Shown in pieces: positions 40,659-49,604 of a stretch of 53,130 nt of DNA (position 1 is its first letter; every line of letters begins with the position of its first letter). Origin of the DNA: an uncultured Lachnospiraceae bacterium (GTDB taxonomy: Bacteria; Bacillota; Clostridia; Lachnospirales; Lachnospiraceae). The position numbers and the translations under genes were made by a program. The notes below the pieces were generated by a model. That model saw nothing but the letters and a program-made list of their open reading frames with translations. It was not told the DNA's origin and ran no database searches. The stretch covers positions 1 to 53,130 of the forward strand of contig CAJUJY010000018.1 in NCBI GenBank assembly GCA_910586555.1, in the 5' to 3' direction.

Positions 40659-41876
40659 TTAATTTTGTTTTTTAAACTTTTCTGCCCCTCTTTTTCCATA
40701 AGGTTCATGTAAAATCCTTTTAAGTATTGCATACATTTCATCAATATGTTCTTTTTCTATTATTAAAGGAGGTACAAACCTTATTATATTACTTCCAGCA
40801 GATATTAATATTAAATTATTTTTTAAGGCCTCTGTAACAACCTGGTTTGCAGGTATATTAAGTTCCATGCCAAGCATAAGACCCATTCCGCGTATATCTT
40901 TTATAATAGCATTATTCTGTTCTTTAAGTGTTTCAAGCTTTTTCTTAAGATAAGGCGCAATTTCATTAACATGTTTTATTATATCTTTATCCTTATATAT
41001 TTCAAAAACTTTGCAGACAGCGGCTGTTGCAAGCGGGTTGCCGCCGTAAGTCGTGCCGTGGTCCCCAGGGCACATTGCCTTAGCCACTTCTTCACTTGCA
41101 GCAAATGCGCCTACAGGCACACCACATCCAAGTGCCTTTGCCATTGTTAATATATCAGGCTTTACGCCATAATGCTGGTATGTAAACATTTTACCTGTAC
41201 GTCCCATCCCACACTGTATTTCATCTAATATTAATAAAATCCCTTTTTCATCACAAAGCTTCCTTACACCTGTTATAAATTCCTGTGTTGCAGGGTAAAT
41301 GCCGCCCTCTCCCTGCAAAGTTTCCATTATTATGGCACATGTATCTTCTGTAACAAGTGCTTTTACACTTTCCAGGTTATTAAACTTTGCAAAAGACACA
41401 CCGCCAATTAACGGCTCAAAAGGCTCTCTGTAATGTTTAGTGCCTGTAACAGAAAGTGCCCCCATGCTTCTTCCGTGGAAAGAGTGTTCCATTGCAATTA
41501 TTCCACCCTTGCTGTCTTTATTTTTTAAATATGCATACTTCCTTGCAAGCTTTATAGCACCTTCTATTGCTTCTGTCCCACTGTTGGTAAAAAATACCCT
41601 GTCAAGCCCTGTGGCCTCTGTAACATAACCTGCTGCCTTAATTGAAGGCTCATTAAAATAAAGGTTTGATGTATGTACCAGTTTATCAATCTGGTCTTTA
41701 AGCCCTTGTTTATACTCTTCATTACTATACCCAAGTGCAGAAACTGCAATGCCTGCCCCCATATCAAGGTATTTACTGCCCATATCATCATAAAGGTAAA
41801 CGCCTTCACCCTTTACAAATAATTTACTCCGGTTATATACATGTATAAAATGCTTTGAAATTTCATCTATATCCAT
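40659..41876 (-). CDS. argD: Acetylornithine aminotransferase
   Basis: 405 residues from the ATG at 41876, which has GGAGGA upstream; the longer frame to 41942 encodes an unlikely hydrophobic extension. Class III PLP aminotransferase: YLDMGAGIAVSALGYSN, FFTNSGTEAIEGAIKLARKY, FHGRSMGALSVTG, LILDEIQCGMGRTGKMF, DILTMAKALGCGVPVGAF (PLP Lys) and GTTYGGNPLATAAV. It converts N-acetylglutamate semialdehyde to N-acetylornithine. Third gene of argC-argB-argD. Confidence 0.95.
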   Translation of the reverse strand: MDIDEISKHFIHVYNRSKLFVKGEGVYLYDDMGSKYLDMGAGIAVSALGYSNEEYKQGLKDQIDKLVHTSNLYFNEPSIKAAGYVTEATGLDRVFFTNSGTEAIEGAIKLARKYAYLKNKDSKGGIIAMEHSFHGRSMGALSVTGTKHYREPFEPLIGGVSFAKFNNLESVKALVTEDTCAIIMETLQGEGGIYPATQEFITGVRKLCDEKGILLILDEIQCGMGRTGKMFTYQHYGVKPDILTMAKALGCGVPVGAFAASEEVAKAMCPGDHGTTYGGNPLATAAVCKVFEIYKDKDIIKHVNEIAPYLKKKLETLKEQNNAIIKDIRGMGLMLGMELNIPANQVVTEALKNNLILISAGSNIIRFVPPLIIEKEHIDEMYAILKRILHEPYGKRGAEKFKKQN

Positions 41877-41953
41877 AATAATCCTCCATTCCTGCCATAG
41901 CAGCAAACCTAAGCAGACAGCCACAGCCAGCATTGCAAACATGCATTGGTTTT

Positions 41954-42871
41954 CTATATATCCTCATTAAAATAACGCCCGCTGTCATCACCAATTATGG
42001 CAGTGCCAATACCCCTTTTAGTAAAAAACTCAAGCAGCAGGCAGTGTTCATGCCTTCCATCAAGTATATGCACCCTGTTTACACCTGAATTAACAGCATT
42101 TATGCAGTTAATAACTTTAGGAAGCATGCCGCCGCTTATAATGCCGCCTTCTATAAGTTTATTGGCTTCATTTAAATCAAGTACAGATATAAGTGATTTT
42201 TTATCAGCAGGGTTCATGCATACCCCTTCCACATCTGTAAGGAATGCAAGCTTTTCAGCACGTATTGCAGCAGCTACTGCACATGCAGCATCATCTGCAT
42301 TAATATTATAAGTATCACCATTAGCATCCATACCTACAGGCGCAATTACAGGTATAAAATCATTTTCAATAAGTGTATCAACTATTTCTGTGTTGACTTC
42401 CTGTATATCACCTACATAACCAATATCTTTGCCACCTGGCATTTTTTTAACAGCTTTTAACATGCCGCCATCTTTACCACATATGCCAACCGCTTTTACA
42501 CCAAGCTTTTCTACCATCTGTACAAGGTTTTTATTAACACGGTTAAGAACCATTTCTGCAATTTCCATTGTATCCTTGTCAGTTACACGCAGCCCGTTTT
42601 CAAATTCTGTTTCCTTTCCTGTCTTATCAAGCCACCTGCTTATCTCCTTGCCACCGCCATGCACAATAACAGGTTTCATTCCAACAAGTTTTAATAATGC
42701 AACATCTTTAATTACACTTTCTTCAAGGTTTTTATCAAGCATTGCGCTGCCGCCATATTTAACAACAACTTTTTTATTATTAAAATCACGTATATATGGA
42801 AGAGCCTCTATAAGGGTTTCCGCCTTTTCTGTAATTATATCAAAATATTCTTTCTTTTCTTCATCACTCAT
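41954..42871 (-). CDS. argB: Acetylglutamate kinase
   Basis: A 305-residue N-acetylglutamate kinase, second step of arginine synthesis. Motifs are VVVKYGGSAM, VIVHGGGKEI, ADDAACAVAAAI and, near the end, VHILDGRHEHCLLLEFFTKRGIGTAI. An N-terminal helix (ETLIEALPYIRDF) precedes the first strand; this is the feature of hexameric, arginine-inhibited kinases such as that of Thermotoga, so feedback inhibition by arginine is likely. Confidence 0.97.
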   Translation of the reverse strand: MSDEEKKEYFDIITEKAETLIEALPYIRDFNNKKVVVKYGGSAMLDKNLEESVIKDVALLKLVGMKPVIVHGGGKEISRWLDKTGKETEFENGLRVTDKDTMEIAEMVLNRVNKNLVQMVEKLGVKAVGICGKDGGMLKAVKKMPGGKDIGYVGDIQEVNTEIVDTLIENDFIPVIAPVGMDANGDTYNINADDAACAVAAAIRAEKLAFLTDVEGVCMNPADKKSLISVLDLNEANKLIEGGIISGGMLPKVINCINAVNSGVNRVHILDGRHEHCLLLEFFTKRGIGTAIIGDDSGRYFNEDI

Positions 42872-42937
42872 AACAAGACCTCATTCCTGTTTTTATTTTC
42901 CTGTTCTTTTTACTTTTCTGGCAGGTTTTTTGTTGTT

Positions 42938-43978
42938 TTAAGGAAACAGCGGAACTGTTTTAAGCCCTGTATTTTCTTCAAAGCCAAACATTATATTCAT
43001 ATTCTGTACTGCCTGTCCTGCTGCCCCCTTAACAACATTATCAATAGCCCCCATTATAATAATACGCCCTGTACGTTTGTCTATTTTAAAGTTTATATCA
43101 GTAAAATTGCTTCCCTCTACCCATCTTGTTTCTGGAAAGACATTTTCACCAAGTACACGTACAAAATATTCATCTTTATAATATTTATCATAAACTTCTT
43201 TAACTTCCTGGTATGAAAGTTCCTTTTTAAGCTTTGCATATGATGTTGCAAGTATGCCCCTGTTCATAGGTACAAGATGCGGTGTAAAATTAATAACAAC
43301 ATCTTTTCCAGATGCATAAGAAAGCTGGTCTTCAATCTCTGGTGTATGCCGGTGTGTGCAAACGCCATATGGTTTTATGCTCTCATTTACTTCACAGTAC
43401 AGGTTCGCTGTTTTTGCACCACGCCCGGCCCCGGACACGCCAGACTTTGCATCAACAATAATAGTATCCATGTCAATAAGCCCTTCTTTAGCCAGAGGGT
43501 ATATTGAAAGCACTGTACATGTAGGAAAACAGCCAGGGTTTGCTATAAGCCTTGCACCCTTTATATCTTCCCTGTTCACCTCACAAAGCCCGTAAACAGC
43601 TTCTTCTATAAGTTTTGGGCTCTGGTGCTTTATACCATACCATTCCTCATACTTTTTTACATCTTTAATCCTGAAATCTGCACTAAGGTCAATTACCTTT
43701 GCCTGTCCTAAAAAACTTTCACATAAATGTGCACTGCAAAAACCTTGTGGTGTTGCAGTAAAAATAACATCTGCACATTCTGCAAGCTCCTTAATATCTT
43801 CACCCATACAGGCATTATCTGCAATCTGGAACATATTTCCAAATACTTCACTATACTTTTTATCTATATATGACCTTGAACCATACCATACAATCTCCAC
43901 TTCCGGGTGCTGTAAAAGTATACGAACAAGTTCCTGTCCTGCATAGCCTGTAGAACCAATAATCCCTGCCTTAACCAT
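42938..43978 (-). CDS. argC: N-acetyl-gamma-glutamyl-phosphate reductase
   Basis: 346 residues from the ATG at 43978 (MVKAGIIGSTGYAGQELVRIL), the usual ArgC length; a frame reaching 44020 is available but has no better ribosome site. NADPH-binding GSTGYAG is at the N-terminus. The active-site Cys is in ANPGCFPTCT. SGVSGAGRGAKTANLY, HRHTPEIEDQL and FTPHLVPMNRGIL follow. First gene of argCBD, with a consensus promoter about 100 bases upstream. Confidence 0.97.
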   Translation of the reverse strand: MVKAGIIGSTGYAGQELVRILLQHPEVEIVWYGSRSYIDKKYSEVFGNMFQIADNACMGEDIKELAECADVIFTATPQGFCSAHLCESFLGQAKVIDLSADFRIKDVKKYEEWYGIKHQSPKLIEEAVYGLCEVNREDIKGARLIANPGCFPTCTVLSIYPLAKEGLIDMDTIIVDAKSGVSGAGRGAKTANLYCEVNESIKPYGVCTHRHTPEIEDQLSYASGKDVVINFTPHLVPMNRGILATSYAKLKKELSYQEVKEVYDKYYKDEYFVRVLGENVFPETRWVEGSNFTDINFKIDKRTGRIIIMGAIDNVVKGAAGQAVQNMNIMFGFEENTGLKTVPLFP

Positions 43979-44059
43979 TAAATACACCATGCCTTTCATA
44001 ACTGCAGATAATGCCTGCAATAGATTTATTTAGGTCTTAAACCATTTTACGCAATGCCT

Positions 44060-44088
44060 ATTATACAGCTAAATTTATATTTATGCAA
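44060..44088 (-). promoter_or_regulatory. argC promoter with possible ARG box
   Basis: TTGCAT and TATAAT on the minus strand with exactly 17 bases between them. The stretch CATAAATATAAATTTAG, overlapping the -35 box and spacer, resembles the Bacillus ARG box (CATGAATAAAAATKCAAK) at about 13 of 18 positions. An ArgR/AhrC dimer bound here would block polymerase. The promoter is well supported; the operator is tentative. Confidence 0.6.
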
Positions 44089-44325
44089 TAGAAATTTTAT
44101 TTTTTTGTAAAAATATGCAGAAAACTTGTGATTTATCCCAATGTTATAAATATTTATTCATAATAATGTATATTTATAATGCATTGGGCAGTAATCTGCC
44201 ACCTGGATGTGTTATAAGTTTTGCGCTGTATTATTTTATAATATAAATGCCAGATAATTTATAGTTATCCTGCGTTGGGTTTTTATATGTTTTTGCATAT
44301 ATTATATATTTTGTACATGCAGCAG

Positions 44326-44469
44326 TTTTATATATTTTCTGTAGCAGGCACGTTCCCACTATGATATGCGCACAACACTATATATAGTGTTAGCAGTGCA
44401 TAAGACCTGTAAAAAACCAGGTCTAAGCACTGGTGGCGCTATAGTGCCTTTTACAGAAAATATATAAAA
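44326..44469 (+). repeat. Branched hairpin arm (left arm of copy 2)
   Basis: The outer stem TTTTATATATTTTCTGTA pairs perfectly over 18 bases with 44452-44469. Inside, AGGCAC pairs with GTGCCT. A perfect palindrome AACACTATATATAGTGTT (44374-44391) forms the side hairpin. The apical stem pairs CAGTGC-ATAAGACCTG with CAGGTCTAAGCACTG. The related arm starting at 53034 keeps the apical stem with GGGTCTG/CAGACCC instead. Confidence 0.8.
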
Positions 44470-44825
44470 CTGCATGCATGTTCTTACGTTCCAGGGGAAA
44501 TATTTTATCTGTGATAAGAAACCTGCTGTATGTTTAAAACTGGCAGGCAATAAAGGACACAATATACGCTGGCTGTTATCTGTAATCTGTATTTTTTCAT
44601 AAAGCTTAAACTGTGCTAAAAATTTTTATGTACCATGTAAAAATTACTTTTCACTGTCTTAAACCTGGTATCCAATGTTTCTGCGAAACATTTATTTCTG
44701 TGAAACATTTGTTTCATAGAAGCATTTAGATTTTTATGCGTTATTACGTGTGTAACCGTGGAGTAATACCATTAAGTCTAAGGGTATGTAAAAAATATTT
44801 TTATAAAATGCCAAAGTGTATATTA

Positions 44826-45000
44826 CCTGGCAAGTTCCAAATGTGCTTCCAATGGACAGATGTACGCAACCGCCGGTGTTTAAGCCCTGTCTTAAATGCT
44901 TCAAAGAAGTTTTTTCTTTGAAGCATAAGGGCTTTATGCACCGCTGCGTGTAAGTCCAAGCGCAAGCGGGCTGTCCATGGAACACTTTGGAACTGCCAGG
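44826..45000 (+). repeat. Branched hairpin arm (right arm of copy 2)
   Basis: 175 bases closed by CCTGGCAAGTTCCAAATGTG and its complement. TCCAATGGACAG/CTGTCCATGGA extend the stem to about 30 pairs. An AAGCGCAAGCGGG side hairpin and an apical stem with the 13-base-pair ATGCTTCAAAGAA tip complete it. It is the reverse-oriented homologue of 14206-14391. Confidence 0.8.
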
Positions 45001-45221
45001 GCATAATATTTTAGCCTCCCATTTAAAACAAACCACAGATAACTATAAATTATCTATAGTTTATACACAATTAAAAATTTATGGAACAGACATGGAACAC
45101 ATATCTTATATTCTTGTTTTAAAAATAATTGTGTGATATCATATATATTACAGGTGTCTATAATTTTATTGTGTTATAGATTATTTTTACATAAATTATA
45201 ATATAAATGGAGGTTTTTGAT

Positions 45222-46373
45222 ATGGATAATAGCAATAGGGCTATAGCCCTCCACAAAAAATGGAGAGGAAAGATAAGCACAGTCCCTAAGTGCCATGTAA
45301 ATTCAAGGGAAGACCTGGCTATTGCCTATACACCAGGGGTTGCTGAACCTTGTAAAATTATTGCAAAGGACAAAGAGGAAGCATATAATTATACAATTAA
45401 ATCAAATACGGTTGCTGTTGTTTCTGATGGAAGTGCAGTTCTTGGGCTTGGCAATATAGGGCCGGAAGCTGCAATGCCTGTTATGGAAGGCAAGGCCGTT
45501 TTATTCAAGGAATTTGGGGGCATAAATGCTTTCCCGGTATGCCTTGCTACACAGGATACGGAAGAAATTATTAAGACAGTTATAAATATTGCGCCTGCAT
45601 TTGGAGGAATTAACCTTGAAGATATTTCTGCACCAAGATGCTTTGAAATAGAGGAACGTCTTAAAAAAGCACTGGATATACCTGTATTCCATGATGACCA
45701 GCACGGCACGGCTATTGTTGTACTTGCGGGCATTATTAATGCCATGAAGGTTACTAAAAGGACAAAGGAAAACTGCAATATTGTTGTAAATGGCGCAGGT
45801 TCTGCGGGCATTGCCATAACTAAGCTTCTTTTAAGATATGGTTTTAAAGATATTGTAATGTGCGATAAATCTGGTATTATATCTGCCTCTGCACCTGGGC
45901 TTAACTGGATGCAAGAGGAAATGGCAAAGGTTACAAACATTTCTGGCAAAACAGGAAGCCTTGCTGATGCCTTAAAAGGTGCAGATATTTTTATCGGCGT
46001 TTCTGCGCCTGGAATTGTTTCGGAGGAAATGGCGGCATCAATGAATAAAGACGCAATTATTTTTGCAATGGCAAACCCTGTTCCTGAGATTATGCCTGAT
46101 ATTGCTAAAAAAGCCGGGGTTAAAATAGTTGGCACAGGACGTTCTGATTTTCCTAACCAGGTAAATAATGTTGTGGCATTTCCTGGAATATTTAAAGGTG
46201 CACTGGAAGGACGTGCTTCCCAGATTACAGAAGAAATGAAACTTGCTGCTGCTATTGCAATAGCAGGCCTTGTAGATGACAATGATTTAAATGAAGACAA
46301 TATTATGCCACAGGCCTTTGACCCACGTGTTGCAGATGTTGTATCAAATGCGGTAAAGGCACATATAAACTAA
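45222..46373 (+). CDS. Malic enzyme (NAD(P)-dependent malate dehydrogenase)
   Basis: 383 residues from the ATG at 45222, with GGAGG eight bases upstream; the ATG at 45207 overlaps that ribosome site. It decarboxylates malate to pyruvate, giving NAD(P)H. Motifs are AIAYTPGVAEPC, SDGSAVLGLGNIGPEAAMPVMEGK (catalytic Lys), FHDDQHGTAIVVLAG (metal ligands), VVNGAGSAGIAI (dinucleotide fold) and ALEGRASQITEEMKLAAA. Short bacterial form. Its stop codon overlaps the start of the next gene by one base. Confidence 0.95.
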   Translation: MDNSNRAIALHKKWRGKISTVPKCHVNSREDLAIAYTPGVAEPCKIIAKDKEEAYNYTIKSNTVAVVSDGSAVLGLGNIGPEAAMPVMEGKAVLFKEFGGINAFPVCLATQDTEEIIKTVINIAPAFGGINLEDISAPRCFEIEERLKKALDIPVFHDDQHGTAIVVLAGIINAMKVTKRTKENCNIVVNGAGSAGIAITKLLLRYGFKDIVMCDKSGIISASAPGLNWMQEEMAKVTNISGKTGSLADALKGADIFIGVSAPGIVSEEMAASMNKDAIIFAMANPVPEIMPDIAKKAGVKIVGTGRSDFPNQVNNVVAFPGIFKGALEGRASQITEEMKLAAAIAIAGLVDDNDLNEDNIMPQAFDPRVADVVSNAVKAHIN

Positions 46374-47296
46374 TGAAACTATGGGGAGATAAGCCTTACT
46401 ATTCCCTTGACTATTATCTTAAACAGGCCTTTGGCTGCAAACTATATAAAATAGCCCTTGATGGCGGCATGACATGCCCTAACAGGGATGGCACTATAGG
46501 CACTGGAGGCTGCATCTTTTGCAGCAATGGCGGATCAGGAGAGTTTGCAGCGCCAAGACAAGATTCTGTATCAAGGCAGATAGAACAAGGCATTAATATT
46601 ATTAAAAAACATGGCAAAAAAACAGGGGATAAATATATTGCATATTTCCAGTCATATTCTAATACTTATGCACCAGTTAGTTACTTAGAAAGACTTTATT
46701 TTGAAACACTTGCACACAAAGACATTGCCATAATGTCCATTGGTACACGTCCAGACTGTTTCAGTGAAGAAATATTTGCCCTTATTGGAAAATGCAATGA
46801 AATTAAACCTGTATGGATTGAACTGGGATTGCAGACTATACATGAAGAAACTGCACGTCTTATAAGACGCGGCTATACGCTTGATGTATTTAATAATACT
46901 GTAAAGGAACTTAGGAAACGTAATATTTATATTGTTGTACATATTATACTGGGGCTTCCTGGTGAAAGTGAAGATGATATTATAGAAACTATACATTACC
47001 TGAATAAAATGGATATACAAGGCATAAAATTACAGCTTCTTCATATACTTAAAAATACAGGGCTTGTCCATATGCAAGATAAAATACATATTTACTCCGA
47101 AGAAGAATATATAAGGCTTGTGCTAAGGTGCATAAGTGAACTTTCACCTGGAATAAGCATACACCGTTTAACAGGTGACGGGCCTGGAAACTTGCTTATT
47201 GCCCCAGAATGGAGTTTAAATAAAAGACATGTTTTAAATGCTATTTCGCATGAACTTAAAAAGTCAGGTGTATACCAGGGCATGTTGTTAAAATAG
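46373..47296 (+). CDS. TIGR01212-family radical SAM protein (YtqA-like)
   Basis: 307 residues. The cluster-binding cysteines are in the family's unusual motif TCPNRDGTIGTGGCIFC. Further features are FQSYSNTYAPVSYLE, SIGTRPDCFSEE, WIELGLQTIHEETARLIRRG and HIILGLPGESEDDI. The family is widespread in Firmicutes; its tRNA- or translation-related role is not firmly established to my knowledge. Translationally coupled to the malic enzyme gene. Confidence 0.92.
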   Translation: MKLWGDKPYYSLDYYLKQAFGCKLYKIALDGGMTCPNRDGTIGTGGCIFCSNGGSGEFAAPRQDSVSRQIEQGINIIKKHGKKTGDKYIAYFQSYSNTYAPVSYLERLYFETLAHKDIAIMSIGTRPDCFSEEIFALIGKCNEIKPVWIELGLQTIHEETARLIRRGYTLDVFNNTVKELRKRNIYIVVHIILGLPGESEDDIIETIHYLNKMDIQGIKLQLLHILKNTGLVHMQDKIHIYSEEEYIRLVLRCISELSPGISIHRLTGDGPGNLLIAPEWSLNKRHVLNAISHELKKSGVYQGMLLK

Positions 47297-47318
47297 CATT
47301 ACCAGAAAGAGGGATTTT

Positions 47319-47840
47319 ATGACATCAGAATCATTAAAACTGTACAAACTGATAATTTTATATTTTTTAAGCAGGACAAGGCAGCCTATGCCAAATGCTA
47401 TTATTTCTGATTTTATACTTGTTAATGGTTATACAGATTATTTTTCCATACAACAGACACTGGCTAACCTTACAGAAGACCATATGATTGAAGCAGAACA
47501 GACACATTCTGCCTCTTACTATGTTATAACACCGTCAGGCCAGGAAACCCTGGGGTTCTTTGGAAACCAGCTTCCTGATGACACTAAATCCCAGATAGAC
47601 AATTACCTTAGTGAAAACAAAGTAAATATTGTACAAAATACTACTATACATACTGATTTTACACAGATAAAGCCTGGCGAATACCTTGCCAAAGTTTCTA
47701 TTGTTGAACGCGGAAGCGTTATACTTGAACTGGCCCTGAACCTTCCTACAGAAGACGAAGCAATACAGGCGTGCAAACGGTTTAAGGAAAGAAACGAAGC
47801 TATTTATGCTTACCTGCTTAAAAGCCTTACTATGGATTAA
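47319..47840 (+). CDS. DUF4364 family protein
   Basis: A 173-residue protein matching DUF4364. The N-terminal winged-helix-like part (LKLYKLIILYFLSR, ISDFILVNGYTDYFSIQQTLANL, MIEAEQTHSASYYVITPSGQETLGFF) resembles a PadR/MarR-type DNA-binding fold. The C-terminal half is beta-rich (YLAKVSIVERGSVILELALNLPTEDEA). A regulatory role is inferred only. An AGAGGG site precedes the ATG. Last gene of the malic enzyme run. Confidence 0.87.
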   Translation: MTSESLKLYKLIILYFLSRTRQPMPNAIISDFILVNGYTDYFSIQQTLANLTEDHMIEAEQTHSASYYVITPSGQETLGFFGNQLPDDTKSQIDNYLSENKVNIVQNTTIHTDFTQIKPGEYLAKVSIVERGSVILELALNLPTEDEAIQACKRFKERNEAIYAYLLKSLTMD

Positions 47841-47844
47841 AACA

Positions 47845-47897
47845 CTAAAAGTACAAAACAAGCAGTTTTTGCCAGTTATTGTACTTTTAATGTTTTA
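47845..47897. terminator. Rho-independent terminator between DUF4364 and tyrS
   Basis: AAAAGTACAA pairs with TTGTACTTTT, flanked by complementary AACA/TGTT. The long stem has a T-rich 3' flank. It serves the plus-strand genes and probably also tyrS, which converges on it. Confidence 0.7.
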
Positions 47898-47937
47898 CAA
47901 GATTAATACTTATTGTTAATCCTGTGGGTATTATATT

Positions 47938-49185
47938 TTATAAGCTGGAATTGCCAGTCTGTTTTTTGTAAATTACTTTTACAAATTTCTTTTTACCGCG
48001 CTTTAATACTATGCCTTCTGCCCCTATTTCCTCTTTTTTAACTACTGCTTTAACATCATCTGCTTTTATGCCGTCTATTGTAACACCCCCCTGTTCCACA
48101 TTGCGGCGGGCTTCTGCATTTGATAGTGCTAACCCTGCTTTTACAAGAAGTTTTAATATTCCAATCTGCCCTTCTTCAAAATCATTGTCTGTAAGCTCTG
48201 CTACTGGCATATTATCTGCATTGCCGCTTGAGAAAAGTGCCCTTGCACCGTCTTTTGCCCTTAATGCCTCTTCTTCTCCATGCACAAGTTTTACCAGTTC
48301 AAATGCAAGTATTTCTTTAGCCTCATTAAGTTTGCTTCCCTCCCACTTATCCATTTCATCAATCTGTTCTAATGGAAGGAATGTAAGCATACGCAGGCAC
48401 TTTAAAACATCTGCATCACTTACGTTCCTCCAGTACTGGTAAAAATCAAACGGGCTTGTTTTAGCAGGGTCAAGCCATACAGCGCCTGACTGTGTTTTAC
48501 CCATCTTATTGCCTTCGGAATTAAGCAGCAGGTTAATTGTCATTGCATAAGCATTTTTACCAAGCTTGCGGCGTATAAGTTCTGTACCGCCAAGCATATT
48601 GCTCCACTGGTCATCACCGCCAAACTGCATATTGCAGCCGTATTTCTGGTATAATGTAAAGAAGTCGAAACTCTGCATTATCATATAGTTAAATTCAAGG
48701 AATGTAAGACCCTTCTCCATACGCTGTTTATAACATTCTGCCGCAAGCATACGGTTTACTGAAAAATGCGGCCCTATTTCACGCAGCACTTCCATATAGT
48801 TAAGATCCATAAGCCAGTCAGAATTATTTACAAGCAGTGCCTTATTGTCTGAAAAATCAATAAATTTCTCCATCTGCTTTTTAAAACATTCAATATTGTA
48901 ATTAATTGTTTCTGGCGTCATCATCTGGCGCATATCAGTCCTGCCAGAAGGGTCACCAATCATGGCTGTCCCGCCGCCAATAAGTGCTATAGGTTTATTG
49001 CCAGCTTCCTGTAACCTTTTCATAAGGCACAGTGCCATAAAATGCCCCACATGCAGGCTGTCGGCAGTAGGGTCAAACCCTATATAAAATGTTGCCTTTC
49101 CATTGTTAATTAATTCTTTAATTTCCTCTTCATCTGTCACCTGGGCTATAAGCCCACGTGTTGTAAGTTCGTCATACAGTTTCAT
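47938..49185 (-). CDS. tyrS: Tyrosine-tRNA ligase
   Basis: A 415-residue class I aminoacyl-tRNA synthetase. The HIGH motif reads HVGHF in DPTADSLHVGHFMALCLM, and the KMSKS-like motif reads KMGKT in NSEGNKMGKTQSGAVWLDP. The binding-pocket segment YNYMIMQSFDF-like (EFNYMIMQSFDFFTLYQ) and the GGDDQW motif are present. A C-terminal S4 RNA-binding domain (about 345-405) is visible. KMGKT marks the TyrZ/TyrS2-like branch. Preceded by a T-box leader with a tyrosine specifier. Confidence 0.97.
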   Translation of the reverse strand: MKLYDELTTRGLIAQVTDEEEIKELINNGKATFYIGFDPTADSLHVGHFMALCLMKRLQEAGNKPIALIGGGTAMIGDPSGRTDMRQMMTPETINYNIECFKKQMEKFIDFSDNKALLVNNSDWLMDLNYMEVLREIGPHFSVNRMLAAECYKQRMEKGLTFLEFNYMIMQSFDFFTLYQKYGCNMQFGGDDQWSNMLGGTELIRRKLGKNAYAMTINLLLNSEGNKMGKTQSGAVWLDPAKTSPFDFYQYWRNVSDADVLKCLRMLTFLPLEQIDEMDKWEGSKLNEAKEILAFELVKLVHGEEEALRAKDGARALFSSGNADNMPVAELTDNDFEEGQIGILKLLVKAGLALSNAEARRNVEQGGVTIDGIKADDVKAVVKKEEIGAEGIVLKRGKKKFVKVIYKKQTGNSSL

Positions 49186-49253
49186 AATAATCCTCCATTC
49201 TGTTTCCTTTATATCGTATAGTCCCTATAGAAGAACAAATAATTCCATTAAAA

Positions 49254-49545
49254 TAAAAAAGTCCTTTTATCTGCAAATAATACAGATAAAAGGACGGAAT
49301 TACCGTGTTACCACCTTTTTTTACAACAGGCTCACGCCTGCTGCCTCTATAAGATACTATCATATCCCTGCATTGTAACGTATGCATAAACGTCTAAGCT
49401 TACAAAACATTATTCCTGTGGAACAAATGCCCTTCAGCCCGCTACTCCGGGATGTATTCACATACAGGCCATGCTGCGCCTTCCACCACCCGGCTGCTCT
49501 CTCTAAACTTTACCCTGCTGCTACTTCTTCCCTTCAATGTATTTA
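49254..49545 (-). ncRNA. T-box leader, tyrosine specifier
   Basis: The leader between the tyrS promoter and gene contains the T-box sequence GGTGGTAACACGG (49303-49315, minus strand). A terminator GTCCTTTTATCTG/CAGATAAAAGGAC with a T-run follows (49254-49295). The 5' stem I region begins near 49545 with AGAGAGAGCAGCCGGGTGGTGG-type sequence. The specifier loop reads GAATACATC; TAC (49454-49456) is a tyrosine codon, matching the downstream synthetase. Uncharged tRNA-Tyr would stabilise the antiterminator and turn tyrS on. Confidence 0.92.
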
Positions 49546-49559
49546 AACTGTCTATGTGT

Positions 49560-49588
49560 ATTCTAACTAAAAGAACCTGTTTTGTCAA
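49560..49588 (-). promoter_or_regulatory. Sigma-A promoter of tyrS
   Basis: Consensus TTGACA and TAGAAT on the minus strand, 17 bases apart, directly before the T-box leader. Confidence 0.75.
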
Positions 49589-49604
49589 ACAAAATATAAA
49601 TAAT

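Larger units (their letters stand above)
44212..45093 (+). mobile_element. Structured inverted-repeat element, copy 2 (~880 bp)
   Basis: Same layout as 14116-15000 but in the opposite orientation. It has an end box (GATAATTTATAGTTATC at 44253-44269), a first branched hairpin arm (44326-44469) and a central block with ATCCAATGTTTC...GAAACATTT hairpins (about 44670-44735). A second branched arm (44826-45000) and an inverted end box (45038-45054) complete it. The left border is less well preserved than the right, and I see no clear target duplication. Small ORFs inside are by-products of the repeats. It fills the gap between the argC promoter and the malic enzyme gene. Confidence 0.78.

Noticed and set aside
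44359..45036. Small open frames in the second structured repeat (44359-44562, 44734-45036)
   Set aside because: They cross hairpin stems, lack ribosome sites, and copies of the repeat do not preserve the reading frame.
45389..46300. A 303-codon minus-strand frame opposite the malic enzyme gene
   Set aside because: Antisense to a clear malic enzyme with all catalytic motifs. The long open frame follows from that gene's codon usage.
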